Part shown: positions 47,942 through 56,079 of the stretch, one piece after another
How the letters are laid out: each line of letters opens with the position of its first letter
Numbering within the stretch: the first letter of the stretch is position 1
DNA from: Cognatundibacterium jejuense
GTDB taxonomy: Bacteria; Pseudomonadota; Gammaproteobacteria; Burkholderiales; Burkholderiaceae_D
Reading direction: 5' to 3'
Assembly: GCF_014284255.1 (NCBI RefSeq)
Contig: NZ_JACOFV010000012.1
Span: 100,400 to 164,399 of the forward strand
DNA: 64,000 nt
Program-made: the position numbers and the translations under genes
Notes under the pieces: model-generated
Told to the model about the DNA's origin: nothing
Database searches by the model: none
The model's input: only the letters and a program-made list of their open reading frames with translations

Positions 47942-50509
47942 TTAGAACTTATATGTTGCACCGACTTGTGCGCTACGACCAATGTACTGATACAGGGAAG
48001 GATCGTAGTAACCACGATAAGTGGTCATCCATACGGCGTCAAATGGTGGCGCACGATTCAGCAAATTATTGACGTTTGCATACAGTCTCCAGTTTTTAAT
48101 GCCGGAATAGCTGGCTGCTAAATTAAACAAGCTATAAGACGGCGCATCGGAGCTGGCAGTATTAATCACTTGCTTATATCCGCCAGTGAATTGCCAGCTC
48201 AGAGAAGTAGTCCAATTATTTTTAGTCAGACTAAGGCTGGTATTGCCTTTCCAGTGTGGCAACGCACCGCCGAACACGGTGTTATTAGCACCGTTATTAC
48301 CAGCAAAATCAGGGACGATGCTATCAGGAATTTTGAAATGCCAGACGTAGGCCCAGTCGCTGTTTAAAGTGAAGGTACCGATGCTACTTGGCACGACTTG
48401 TTTCAGAGTCGCTTCGAAGCCATCTGTATTTAAAAATGAAATGTTTGAGTAGGGCAGTTTGTATAATGGCTGTCCCGGATTGGCTGTAACGATGGCTTCA
48501 ATATTTGGTTGGCTGATGACATTGCTGACATAGATTTTATACCAATCTAATCCAATGTCCGTCGTTTTGGTTGGCGAAAATTGAAAACCAAGATTGTAGT
48601 TTTTTGTTTTCTCAGGCTGCAGATTAGGATTGCCAGTAAAATATTCATTCACGTTTTGATTGCCTACGACTTGATACGTAACGCTTTCTTTTTGATCGAG
48701 TTCAATCAAGGTCGGTGCACGGAAACCGGCATTGTACGAGCCATACATCGTGAACGATTTTGTTGGTTGATAGCGCAGCGCAATGCGTGGTGAAAACACG
48801 CCACCAAAATCATTATAGTGATCATAACGGCCAGCCTGACTCAGGGACAAATTGCTCAAGAGTGGCACGTCAACTTGATAGTAGAGTGCCGCGGCATTTC
48901 TTTGACCTTCAACGCGCTGCGTAATCGGATTAACAAAGTCAAACGAACCCGCACCGATGAATTCACTCTGGTGTTGGAATTGCGCACCAAAGCCCAAGCC
49001 AACATCACCAGCCGGGACTTTAAACACATTCCCTGAAGAGATTGTCGCGTCCAAGGTATCAAGCTTAGACAGTGCGTGATAATTGGACGTGCCAAACAAA
49101 CCCGGCAGCGCATTGAATGTCGCTGGGTTAAACGTAGCGGGTGTGACGCCATTCAAATAATTTTGCACTGCCGACGCATTGATTTGATTGCTGTAGGCGT
49201 TTGATACTTTACTTTGTGAATGACCGTAAGAAGTTGCCCAATCCCAGTCACCATATTTTTCAGTCGCAAAAGAGCCCTTGATACCGGATGAAATTCTATA
49301 GAAGTCAGAGGTGGTGTTAAGTACCTGAGAATCAGGGAAGTAGTAACTCAATGGATTGCCACCAAGCGTAGGCGCAAACGGTGTATATCCGGTGCCTGGC
49401 ACGAAGTACAGCGATGGCACTAACGCATTCGCGCCGAAGCCAGCCTGACCCGCGGCGAGAGACGTGGTATTGTGGCTATCCATCAGATCAATGAACGCTT
49501 GGCTATAGTCGCCGATACGGAAATCCGCATGCACCTTGGCGCTACTACGAGTTACCTGCGCTGCCAGTGATTGTGCGCTGGCACCATTTTGTGAACAAAC
49601 TGTGCCTTCACTTTTTGTCTGTAAATTGTTTGCGCCAGAGGTTACCTGCGCGTCAGAACCGCAAACAGGCAGTGCTTGTGGGCCATTTGGCGTCATCACA
49701 AATGAACTTGGCTGCGAAAATAGACCGCCTTTCTTGCCAGAGTAATCCTGCGTTTTGGTTATGTCTCTTTGCGCCATGGAAATACCACTTTGATTCAGAT
49801 AGCTCAATGCAGTCGTTATGTTATAACGATCTGTATCAAGATTGCCGAAGCCATTCAAAACACTCAAACTTTTGGTGTATTGACCGCCCAATTGCGTACC
49901 ACCCACGTTACCGTCAACTTCAGTTCCGTGATAATTTTTCTTGGTAATGATATTGACGACACCAGCGATAGCATCTGATCCGTATTGTGATACCGCACCT
50001 GCTTTAACGATTTCAATATGATCAATGATGTTCAATGGCAGAGTGTTGAGATCGGTGAAGGTGTCTGTGCCACCAGATGCAAATGCATATGGTGTCGCAC
50101 GCTGACCGTCAATCAATACCAGCGTGTATTTGACGCTCAAGCCACGTAAGGCAATACCTGTTGCGCCCGGCGATTGATTGAGCACTGTGCTCTCGTTGTA
50201 ACTACTGCCTGAGTTGGCGCTGATATCACGCAAAAAATCAGCGACGGTTGAGGCGCCACTTTCCTGAATATCAGCCGCGGTGACACGTTGCACCTGGTTA
50301 TATTCGGTTCGGTCTGAAGCACGTATCAGCGATCCAGTCACTTCAACACGTTGCATCGGTGTCTTATCGGTCGCGTCGGTTGTGCCAGCGTACACACCGA
50401 ATGACAATGTCAATGCGGTACCGCTAGCAACATGAGAGAGTAGAGTCGAAGTACGAGGTAGTGTGCGTGGTAGTGTGCTAGCGACTAGCGTTGAAATAAG
50501 TTTTTTCAT
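47942..50509 (-). CDS. TonB-dependent outer-membrane receptor
   Basis: An 855-residue receptor. The plug domain has RVTAADIQESGASTVADFL, NQSPGATGIALRGLSVKYTLVLIDGQR and HIEIVKAGAVSQYGSDAIAGVVNIITKK; the barrel ends in the aromatic-terminal VGATYKF. The putative TonB box is QRVEVTGS. The start at 50509 (MKKLISTLVAS) gives a signal peptide; the frame stays open 77 codons upstream, but that stretch looks non-secretory. The transcript begins with a long leader of about 540 nt that carries the structured motif described at 50881-51048. Confidence 0.92.
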   Translation of the reverse strand: MKKLISTLVASTLPRTLPRTSTLLSHVASGTALTLSFGVYAGTTDATDKTPMQRVEVTGSLIRASDRTEYNQVQRVTAADIQESGASTVADFLRDISANSGSSYNESTVLNQSPGATGIALRGLSVKYTLVLIDGQRATPYAFASGGTDTFTDLNTLPLNIIDHIEIVKAGAVSQYGSDAIAGVVNIITKKNYHGTEVDGNVGGTQLGGQYTKSLSVLNGFGNLDTDRYNITTALSYLNQSGISMAQRDITKTQDYSGKKGGLFSQPSSFVMTPNGPQALPVCGSDAQVTSGANNLQTKSEGTVCSQNGASAQSLAAQVTRSSAKVHADFRIGDYSQAFIDLMDSHNTTSLAAGQAGFGANALVPSLYFVPGTGYTPFAPTLGGNPLSYYFPDSQVLNTTSDFYRISSGIKGSFATEKYGDWDWATSYGHSQSKVSNAYSNQINASAVQNYLNGVTPATFNPATFNALPGLFGTSNYHALSKLDTLDATISSGNVFKVPAGDVGLGFGAQFQHQSEFIGAGSFDFVNPITQRVEGQRNAAALYYQVDVPLLSNLSLSQAGRYDHYNDFGGVFSPRIALRYQPTKSFTMYGSYNAGFRAPTLIELDQKESVTYQVVGNQNVNEYFTGNPNLQPEKTKNYNLGFQFSPTKTTDIGLDWYKIYVSNVISQPNIEAIVTANPGQPLYKLPYSNISFLNTDGFEATLKQVVPSSIGTFTLNSDWAYVWHFKIPDSIVPDFAGNNGANNTVFGGALPHWKGNTSLSLTKNNWTTSLSWQFTGGYKQVINTASSDAPSYSLFNLAASYSGIKNWRLYANVNNLLNRAPPFDAVWMTTYRGYYDPSLYQYIGRSAQVGATYKF

Positions 50510-50880
50510 ACGAATTTTCTTTGTAAATATTTTTAATTTGCGATGTTCGTCATTGACGAAAGAAATCACTTCAGGGCAATGAGAAAGTGTTTCGTTAATA
50601 TTGTGTGGACAGAAAATCCGATGGAGAAAAAATGATATGCCTTGAAAATGCTCGGAAGTGGTGAGTACGTAAAACGACATGGCATCAAGACTCAAAACAT
50701 AGAGGCGTGACGATGCCTTGCTCAATACATCTGCAATCACAGGACGTGTTTAGCCAGAACGTGAGCGTGCATCAGCACGACTCGCGAACAAAGGCGAAGC
50801 GCGACCTTGATCATGACGCAAAGTCGAAAAAAGCGACGAGCGTGCCGATCAATAAATTAATCAATTTTTTTGGATAGGGA

Positions 50881-51048
50881 ATGAAACTGGCGATACGCCA
50901 GAATGCTACAGCTCGCAATAAGCAAGCTGCAGGAGAGAAGTCTACCTGGAGCTTGCGATCACTACGGGGCTGATTACCCATCCACCGGATAACGGTGTGT
51001 ATCTACAACTATAACTGTCCAAGATCGGACCTCCTATGTGACATAATG
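50881..51048 (-). ncRNA. Candidate structured leader RNA, copy A (toward TonB receptor)
   Basis: Reading the minus strand from about 51048: the block GATCTTGGACAGTT-A-TAGTTGT (51026-51005), hairpin CACCG-TTATC-CGGTG, the block AAGCTCCAGGTAGACTTCTCT, hairpin CTGCAGCTTGC-TTATT-GCGAGCTGTAG (50905-50931) and hairpin CTGGCG-TAT-CGCCAG (50887-50901). The same order occurs in copy B on the other strand. It starts about 20-30 nt after the -10 element and about 370 nt before the receptor start. I match it to no known riboswitch; the RNA role is inferred. Confidence 0.6.
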
Positions 51049-51054
51049 CGGCGG

Positions 51055-51084
51055 ATTCTAATTGCCTTAGTTTTGATGTGTCAA
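51055..51084 (-). promoter_or_regulatory. Promoter of the TonB receptor transcript
   Basis: TTGACA at 51084-51079, an 18-bp spacer and TAGAAT at 51060-51055 on the minus strand, close to the sigma-70 consensus. Predicted transcript start near 51048, just before the structured leader. Confidence 0.65.
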
Positions 51085-51302
51085 GTAAATAAAGTGTAAA
51101 CGTGAAGAAAAAATTTTAATCGTTTTCATCATTTTTTTAATGTTCATCAACACCAAAACTACATTGAATTTACATTGAATTTGCAATGATCTTTAACTAA
51201 AATTATTGCTAATTTTTTGTAGGATTTTTTTAATTTTGATTTTCATTGCAAATCAACCGGGGCGGCATAAAAAATTCGTCGAAATAAATTTATTTTTTTT
51301 AC
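51085..51302. other. AT-rich core of the divergent control region
   Basis: About 220 bp between the two divergent promoters, very AT-rich with long A and T tracts and the near-repeat ACATTGAATTTACATTGAATTTGCAATG at 51162-51189. No gene is supported. It could bind a regulator or nucleoid proteins. Confidence 0.5.
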
Positions 51303-51332
51303 TTGACTTGCTTTTGTAATAAAAACTAAAAT
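51303..51332 (+). promoter_or_regulatory. Promoter of the DUF2233-side transcript
   Basis: TTGACT at 51303-51308, an 18-bp spacer and TAAAAT at 51327-51332. It has the same spacing as the opposing promoter. Predicted transcript start near 51339. Confidence 0.6.
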
Positions 51333-51338
51333 TCGCCA

Positions 51339-51490
51339 TCGAAAAAACATGGAGCTTTGATCTTGGACAGTTGTAGTTGTCGCTTGCTGAATTTGGGATA
51401 CACCCCAGCCAATATCGTTTAAGCTCTGTAGTCATCTCTGCTGCAGCGACGATTTCGCTGTAGTGTCACCGACCATCACGGTCATTTCCA
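51339..51490 (+). ncRNA. Candidate structured leader RNA, copy B (toward small ORF and DUF2233 gene)
   Basis: The plus strand carries GATCTTGGACAGTT-G-TAGTTGT (51359-51380), a small hairpin TGGG-ATACAC-CCCA (51394-51407), the block AAGCTCTGTAGTCATCTCT (51421-51439), hairpin CTGCAGCGA-CGATT-TCGCTGTAG (51441-51463) and hairpin ACCG-ACCATCA-CGGT (51468-51482). Order, spacing from the -10 box and the outer stem CTGCAGC/GCTGTAG match copy A, while the inner stem pairs differ but remain complementary. That pattern supports a conserved RNA fold. About 220 nt separate it from the first downstream ORF. Confidence 0.6.
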
Positions 51491-51708
51491 AACTTGTTTG
51501 CCACACGATGCGTATGCGCTAGTGTTGACCTTTGCTCCTTGCGAGTTCTTCGTCAGCCAGCTTGTCGCCTGTTCGGAAATAAGACTGCGTCTATCTACCT
51601 GAGTCCCGCAGCATGCATTTACTTTGAAGCGGATTAAAAACGAAGAGTGTTCGATAACACATCGACCTTTTCATTTGTGGGCATTCTTTTTGCAAGCGAG
51701 TACTAAAA

Positions 51709-51903
51709 ATGAAAAAAATAGAAACCTTAAGCCTGGTCGCCAATGGCCGACACGCAGAAAAATCCAGCAACTGGAATTTTGGATGGTCTAGCCGGCAAGT
51801 GGATGCAGCAATAAAAAGCCGACGTTTATCAGTTGATCACAGCGCCAGAAACAGTGGCAATGAATCAGGTAGCTTTCTGAGTAAAATTCCATCCGGACGA
51901 TAG
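51709..51903 (+). CDS. Small basic hypothetical protein (64 aa)
   Basis: A 64-codon frame, the first substantial ORF downstream of leader copy B. The protein is basic and Ser/Asn/Arg-rich (NWNFGWSSRQVDAAIKSRR, then SVDHSARNSGNESGSF), with no cysteine, signal peptide or membrane helix. No strong SD precedes it (GCGAGTACTAAAA). No homologous family is recognised. It may be a real small protein, a precursor peptide or a chance frame. Confidence 0.4.
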   Translation: MKKIETLSLVANGRHAEKSSNWNFGWSSRQVDAAIKSRRLSVDHSARNSGNESGSFLSKIPSGR

Positions 51904-52050
51904 GCCAGCTCTGTCAAAATTATGCGTGCTCAACGGCGTATATTGGAACTGAATATAGTCTATCGGAAAAACCTTGTGCAAGCTTGCTCGGAGAGTTAGC
52001 ATCAGTTGAACAATTTCATTATTTTCAGTTACCGTAGCTACAAATTTTTT

Positions 52051-52809
52051 ATGCTAAACATATCGATATTGTCGCGCTTTACCTGCTTGCTTTTGCTTGG
52101 CTGCTTATCGTTACCTATAGCTAGCAAGGCCGCGAGTATCATTGATTATCCGTTTCAGGAAAATTCAATTGCCGTTTGTAAAGTCGATTTGCATAAAGAT
52201 CAATTGCAGATGTTTTGGCGCGATGAACGAAAAAATGTTTTTGGCAAATTCGGTGTATTGCAGCAATGGCTCAATCAACGCGGTAAATCCTTGGTATGTG
52301 CAACAAATGCAGGGATTTATGAAGAAAGCCTTCGCCCTCTGGGTTTATATATCGAGAATGGCATTGAATTGCGTCGCCTTAATGTACGCAAAAACGCGTA
52401 CGGAAACTTCTATTTGCAACCGAATGGTGTCTTTGTTATTCGTGGAACGCAAGCGAATATTATTAATACCGATCAATTTGCAGCTGAGCGCAGTATGCAG
52501 TGGTCCGATGTAACCTTTGCCACGCAATCTGGTCCTCTGTTGATTGAGCATGGACGTATCAATCCTATGTTCTCCGCAGGCTCGGATAATCGCTTAGTCC
52601 GTAATGCGATATGTACGCTTTCAATCAATGAAAGTGCACTGGTCTTCTCGCGTGGACCGATCAGTTTTTTTGACTTCGCCCATTTTCTGAAAGATAAATT
52701 GAACTGTACTGACGCACTTTATCTGGATGGCAGTGTTTCTCGTTTTTACCCTGGGTTAGCTTCAGATATCGGGCCACAATTTGGTGCGATGATTGGGGTC
52801 GTTAAATAA
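52051..52809 (+). CDS. Phosphodiester glycosidase family protein (DUF2233, NAGPA-like)
   Basis: An exported protein with a signal peptide (hydrophobic LLLLGCLSLPIASKA, cleavage near SKAAS). The body has the DUF2233/NAGPA motifs VCATNAGIYEESLRPLGLYIENG, ATQSGPLLIEHGRINPMF and the C-terminal DALYLDGSVSRFYPG. The family includes the uncovering enzyme that removes GlcNAc from phosphodiesters. A TTG start at 52006 has a GGAGAG SD and would add 15 residues; ATG 52051 gives the more typical signal peptide. It converges with a phosphodiesterase pair. Confidence 0.87.
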   Translation: MLNISILSRFTCLLLLGCLSLPIASKAASIIDYPFQENSIAVCKVDLHKDQLQMFWRDERKNVFGKFGVLQQWLNQRGKSLVCATNAGIYEESLRPLGLYIENGIELRRLNVRKNAYGNFYLQPNGVFVIRGTQANIINTDQFAAERSMQWSDVTFATQSGPLLIEHGRINPMFSAGSDNRLVRNAICTLSINESALVFSRGPISFFDFAHFLKDKLNCTDALYLDGSVSRFYPGLASDIGPQFGAMIGVVK

Positions 52810-52844
52810 GTGAATCACGATCGATAGTAAATAGTCTTTTGTCG

Positions 52845-52880
52845 AAAAAAATGCCGCTGAATTCATTCGCGGCATTTTTT
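52845..52880. terminator. Bidirectional rho-independent terminator
   Basis: AAAAAATGCCGC and GCGGCATTTTTT form a perfect 12-bp stem with a 12-nt loop, between the convergent DUF2233 gene and the secreted-protein gene. Confidence 0.92.
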
Positions 52881-52905
52881 CTGTCATCGACAACAACTCA
52901 GGAAA

Positions 52906-53583
52906 TTAATCCTTCTCAATATCCTGATTCGCATCATTACGAATATATCCTTCATCGTGAATCGTAAAAGTACCAGGTGCAATCGATTTTTCATCGACCA
53001 CGCTGATTCGCCATGCCGTTTGACCCTCAGATGTGACGATCAGCATCGGTAAGCGGTAACGAGCACTCCAACAGATATGGGTTGCCCGATCCGATTGAAT
53101 CAAGTCGTACCACTGACATGCACTTAATGGTTCAGGCGCTTTAGCCGGAGCACTAGCTTTTTCTAAACGGTATTCACCCTTTGGATGCTTCAAGCCGTGT
53201 GCCAAATCAAACCAATCCGTAAAATTTCCTATACGGTACAAATTAGTGCGATCAATTCGGGTGTGGATGTGTTTTTTTAGATCCAAAATCGATAAGCTGT
53301 ACTCAACATCACCAGGTTTGCGATTCGCATAGATTTCTATCGTGTCGTCAGTACGCCGTTTTAAACGTTGTTGACCATCACGCCAAACTTCTAATTGGTG
53401 CTCTTCACCTTTTGCCGTGAATACGGCTTGGTAATGCAGGCGCTTGCTTTCACCTTTGTCGCTAAAAATTTTATTAAAACTTAGAGAATCTGCGTGGGCA
53501 TTCAGATGAGAAAAGCTCGCGATAGCACCTATCGCGAGCCACAATCTGAATCCCTTCGCTGTGCGAGGGATAAAAAATTTCAT
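52906..53583 (-). CDS. Secreted hypothetical protein (225 aa)
   Basis: A 225-residue protein with a signal peptide (LWLAIGAIASFSHLNAHA, cleavage near residue 32). The mature part is rich in charged residues and beta-like segments (LHYQAVFTAKGEEHQLEVWRDGQQRLKRRTDDTIEIYA). I recognise no named domain. It starts at the stop of the phosphodiesterase gene (one-base overlap), so the two are translationally coupled and probably work together in the envelope. Confidence 0.8.
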   Translation of the reverse strand: MKFFIPRTAKGFRLWLAIGAIASFSHLNAHADSLSFNKIFSDKGESKRLHYQAVFTAKGEEHQLEVWRDGQQRLKRRTDDTIEIYANRKPGDVEYSLSILDLKKHIHTRIDRTNLYRIGNFTDWFDLAHGLKHPKGEYRLEKASAPAKAPEPLSACQWYDLIQSDRATHICWSARYRLPMLIVTSEGQTAWRISVVDEKSIAPGTFTIHDEGYIRNDANQDIEKD

Positions 53584-55745
53584 TATTGGCGAATCGCTTT
53601 TGCGTAATCAAAATAACGGTAAGTCTTACCATCAACGGTCAGATCTTTAACACCGAGGTTAATGTTGTAACTACCAGTCAACGAAGAATCCGCAGTTGCT
53701 CCAGTTGGATCGGTTGGCAATTCAAAACGCAGACCTGTCGCTGGGCTTGTTGGGGAAACAGTGCTGACAACAACACTTGGCGCTGATTTGCTGGCTGGCG
53801 TCACCAAGGCTTCATTCAGGATACGACCATCCGCTTGTGGCATCGACAAACCTAATAAGTAGGCAACAGTCGGTGCAACGTCAACGTTACCAGAAGGTCC
53901 GGCAATGGTCGCGTTGCTGAATGAAGGACCCGATGCAATCAAGGTATTGTGGACATCAGTGATGCCGAAGCTACCATGCATACCATGTTGACCGGCGCTA
54001 AAGCTTTCAAATTCGATGCCTGGCATACCTTGGATGGATACCGTGCTATCCCAGTTAAAGCTGACCACAACGTCTGGCTGACCATTGTTCTGGCGATTTG
54101 CATTTTCCAGATTGACTTGCGCCATTGTTAATGTGCCTGGGATCGAACCATAACGGCTATCCACAAAGATCGCACCGTATTCTTCACGTTGTTGCAGGAA
54201 CTTGACCAGATTTTTTACTGTAGTTGCGTCGTGACCAGGAACATAGAAATAATCCGAACCACCGTTGGCGGCTACAACGATACCATTTGCAGGCAGTGAA
54301 CCTGGTGCTGGAACTGCAAATGCTGCAACAGGCTTGGCGAGGCTTGCGCTGATTGCCTGGTATTTCGTGTTAGCCGCGCCGCACAGTGATCCTGTTGTAT
54401 CCACTTGAACTGCTAAAGTTGGGGTACCTGCAGCGTTCAAACCGTACATAGGAGAAACAGCACACTTAGTGCCATCGTAAGCACTGAAGCCGCGATAGGT
54501 CAGCAAATCTGCGGAACGCACGTCACCAGAGAATGAATAGCCACCGCTCGCAGCAACACCGCCGATACTCGCAGTGTTGGTGCCGCTAGTGGAGCCATTG
54601 ACCAACGGCCCATTTGGCAGTGCTGTGGAAGCATTGATAGTACGCAATGGGTAAAGATTCAATGGACCAGAAACGCTGGAGTGGCCATGATCCGACACAA
54701 CGATAATATTAGTTGTGCTGTCCAAACCGTTGCTGCGTAAGGCCGAGATCAATTCACCTAAACGAGCATCTTGTGAACGTAAACCTGCTTTGGCATTGGC
54801 AGTGCCTGGTCCATAGCCGTGCTCGACATTATCTGGGGTACGGAACCAGATCAGAGACAACATTGGTTTTTTGGTTGGCAGAATATAGGAAGTAAATACG
54901 GACATCATGTATTTATTTGCTGCATCTTCTGGTGCACCTTGGGTCGCATCACTAGGATCGCGCGACGCAATGGCTTGCACACCATTAGGATCAAATGCAG
55001 TGGTATTGAATGTCACATAGCCAGCACGTGCAGTTGGATTGCCGTTTGTGGCAGACAGCGTTACTGCATCAGTACCTGAATAGCCGCGTACAGTATTGGT
55101 AGGCAATGCATATCCAGCCGTCTGAAGTTCTGTTACCAGGCTACGTGGCGAGACCGTATTCTCGTCCAGAAAGTAACCACCCTTACCCAAATCCTGAATA
55201 TACGCCGCGCCACTCTTACCGATGGTCGCAGTCACCAGGCCACCCGCTTGCGCCGTCGCAAACAAGCTCTTTACGAGCAACAACTGACCACTGTAGTAAT
55301 TGTTCAAGGTATTGAGTACTTGATAGTCTTCGGTAAAGACTGGATCAACGTAATCTTGTGCGCTACCACCAGCACCATTACCGACAGGAATGGTATTGCC
55401 TGTGCCTTGTGGCGGCGTCCAGAATGTATTGCCATAAAAACCGCTGGTTTTAGGAAAAGAACCTGTGGCAAATGATGAGCCATTCATCATTGTGAAGGTT
55501 GGATACGTCGAATGGTTATCGGTAAAGTTGGCTCCGGATTGACGCAAGCCGTACAAATTGGGTGTGTCGGTGGCGTTAACAGAATCTGGACGCAAACCGT
55601 CCCACACCATAATGATCGTGCGTGTTGCAGTGATCGCTGGTGTTACTGGCGTTACTGGTGTTGCTGGTGTAGTAGAGGAACTGCCACAACCACCTAGCAT
55701 TAAGCTGGCAGTCAGTGTGGCAACCATAGACATTGCATATTTCAT
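53583..55745 (-). CDS. Alkaline phosphatase/nucleotide pyrophosphatase superfamily lipoprotein
   Basis: A 720-residue phosphodiesterase-type protein. It is a predicted lipoprotein (LGGC, Cys20) with a Thr/Pro/Val linker. Metal-site and nucleophile motifs match the NPP branch of the alkaline phosphatase fold: MVWDGLRPD (Asp49), NHSTYPTF with Thr80 as the likely nucleophile, VVSDHGHSSVSG and GQHGMHGSFG. It likely hydrolyses phosphodiesters outside the cytoplasm. It is coupled to the 225-residue secreted protein and convergent with the DUF2233 gene. Confidence 0.88.
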   Translation of the reverse strand: MKYAMSMVATLTASLMLGGCGSSSTTPATPVTPVTPAITATRTIIMVWDGLRPDSVNATDTPNLYGLRQSGANFTDNHSTYPTFTMMNGSSFATGSFPKTSGFYGNTFWTPPQGTGNTIPVGNGAGGSAQDYVDPVFTEDYQVLNTLNNYYSGQLLLVKSLFATAQAGGLVTATIGKSGAAYIQDLGKGGYFLDENTVSPRSLVTELQTAGYALPTNTVRGYSGTDAVTLSATNGNPTARAGYVTFNTTAFDPNGVQAIASRDPSDATQGAPEDAANKYMMSVFTSYILPTKKPMLSLIWFRTPDNVEHGYGPGTANAKAGLRSQDARLGELISALRSNGLDSTTNIIVVSDHGHSSVSGPLNLYPLRTINASTALPNGPLVNGSTSGTNTASIGGVAASGGYSFSGDVRSADLLTYRGFSAYDGTKCAVSPMYGLNAAGTPTLAVQVDTTGSLCGAANTKYQAISASLAKPVAAFAVPAPGSLPANGIVVAANGGSDYFYVPGHDATTVKNLVKFLQQREEYGAIFVDSRYGSIPGTLTMAQVNLENANRQNNGQPDVVVSFNWDSTVSIQGMPGIEFESFSAGQHGMHGSFGITDVHNTLIASGPSFSNATIAGPSGNVDVAPTVAYLLGLSMPQADGRILNEALVTPASKSAPSVVVSTVSPTSPATGLRFELPTDPTGATADSSLTGSYNINLGVKDLTVDGKTYRYFDYAKAIRQ

Positions 55746-56079
55746 GGAAATGAACTCCGTGCGTATAAGGAACAGTGGTATGACAGGTGGGGTGCTAAAT
55801 CAGGCAGGCTGATGTTATTGGAATAAAGTTACACAGTAGTGACAAGGTGTAGCTGAACGGGGTTTGCTATGTAATTTATTGGCTTAGATATATTAATAAA
55901 TTATTGCTAATTTGAAATTATTAAATTATTCTCTTCGCACATTGGCTGACTGCTTAACTAGTCACTTCAGCTAATGAATCTTTCTGTTTTTTTTGAAAAA
56001 GATATTAAGCAAGACCCGGCGTACGTGATTCAAGTTCTTATGGCTTTACAAAAACGAATAATGTTAAGAGGAGACTGAA
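55746..56079. other. 334-bp divergent intergenic region
   Basis: Lies between the phosphodiesterase gene (minus) and the M48 protease gene (plus). AT-rich toward the protease. No gene is supported. TTGTCACTACTGTGTAAC on the minus strand near 55825-55845 distantly resembles a Pho box, too weak to call. Confidence 0.45.

Noticed and set aside
50510..50740. N-terminal extension of the second TonB receptor
   Set aside because: The frame is open for 77 more codons, but the internal start MKKLISTLVAS gives the expected signal peptide and the extension lacks secretory features.
50881..51048. Cobalamin riboswitch upstream of a TonB receptor
   Set aside because: Leaders of some TonB receptors carry it, but the conserved B12 box (GCCACTG) and the rest of that consensus are absent here.
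55820..55850. Pho box upstream of the phosphodiesterase lipoprotein gene
   Set aside because: TTGTCACTACTGTGTAAC resembles only part of the tandem consensus; too weak to call without PhoB data.
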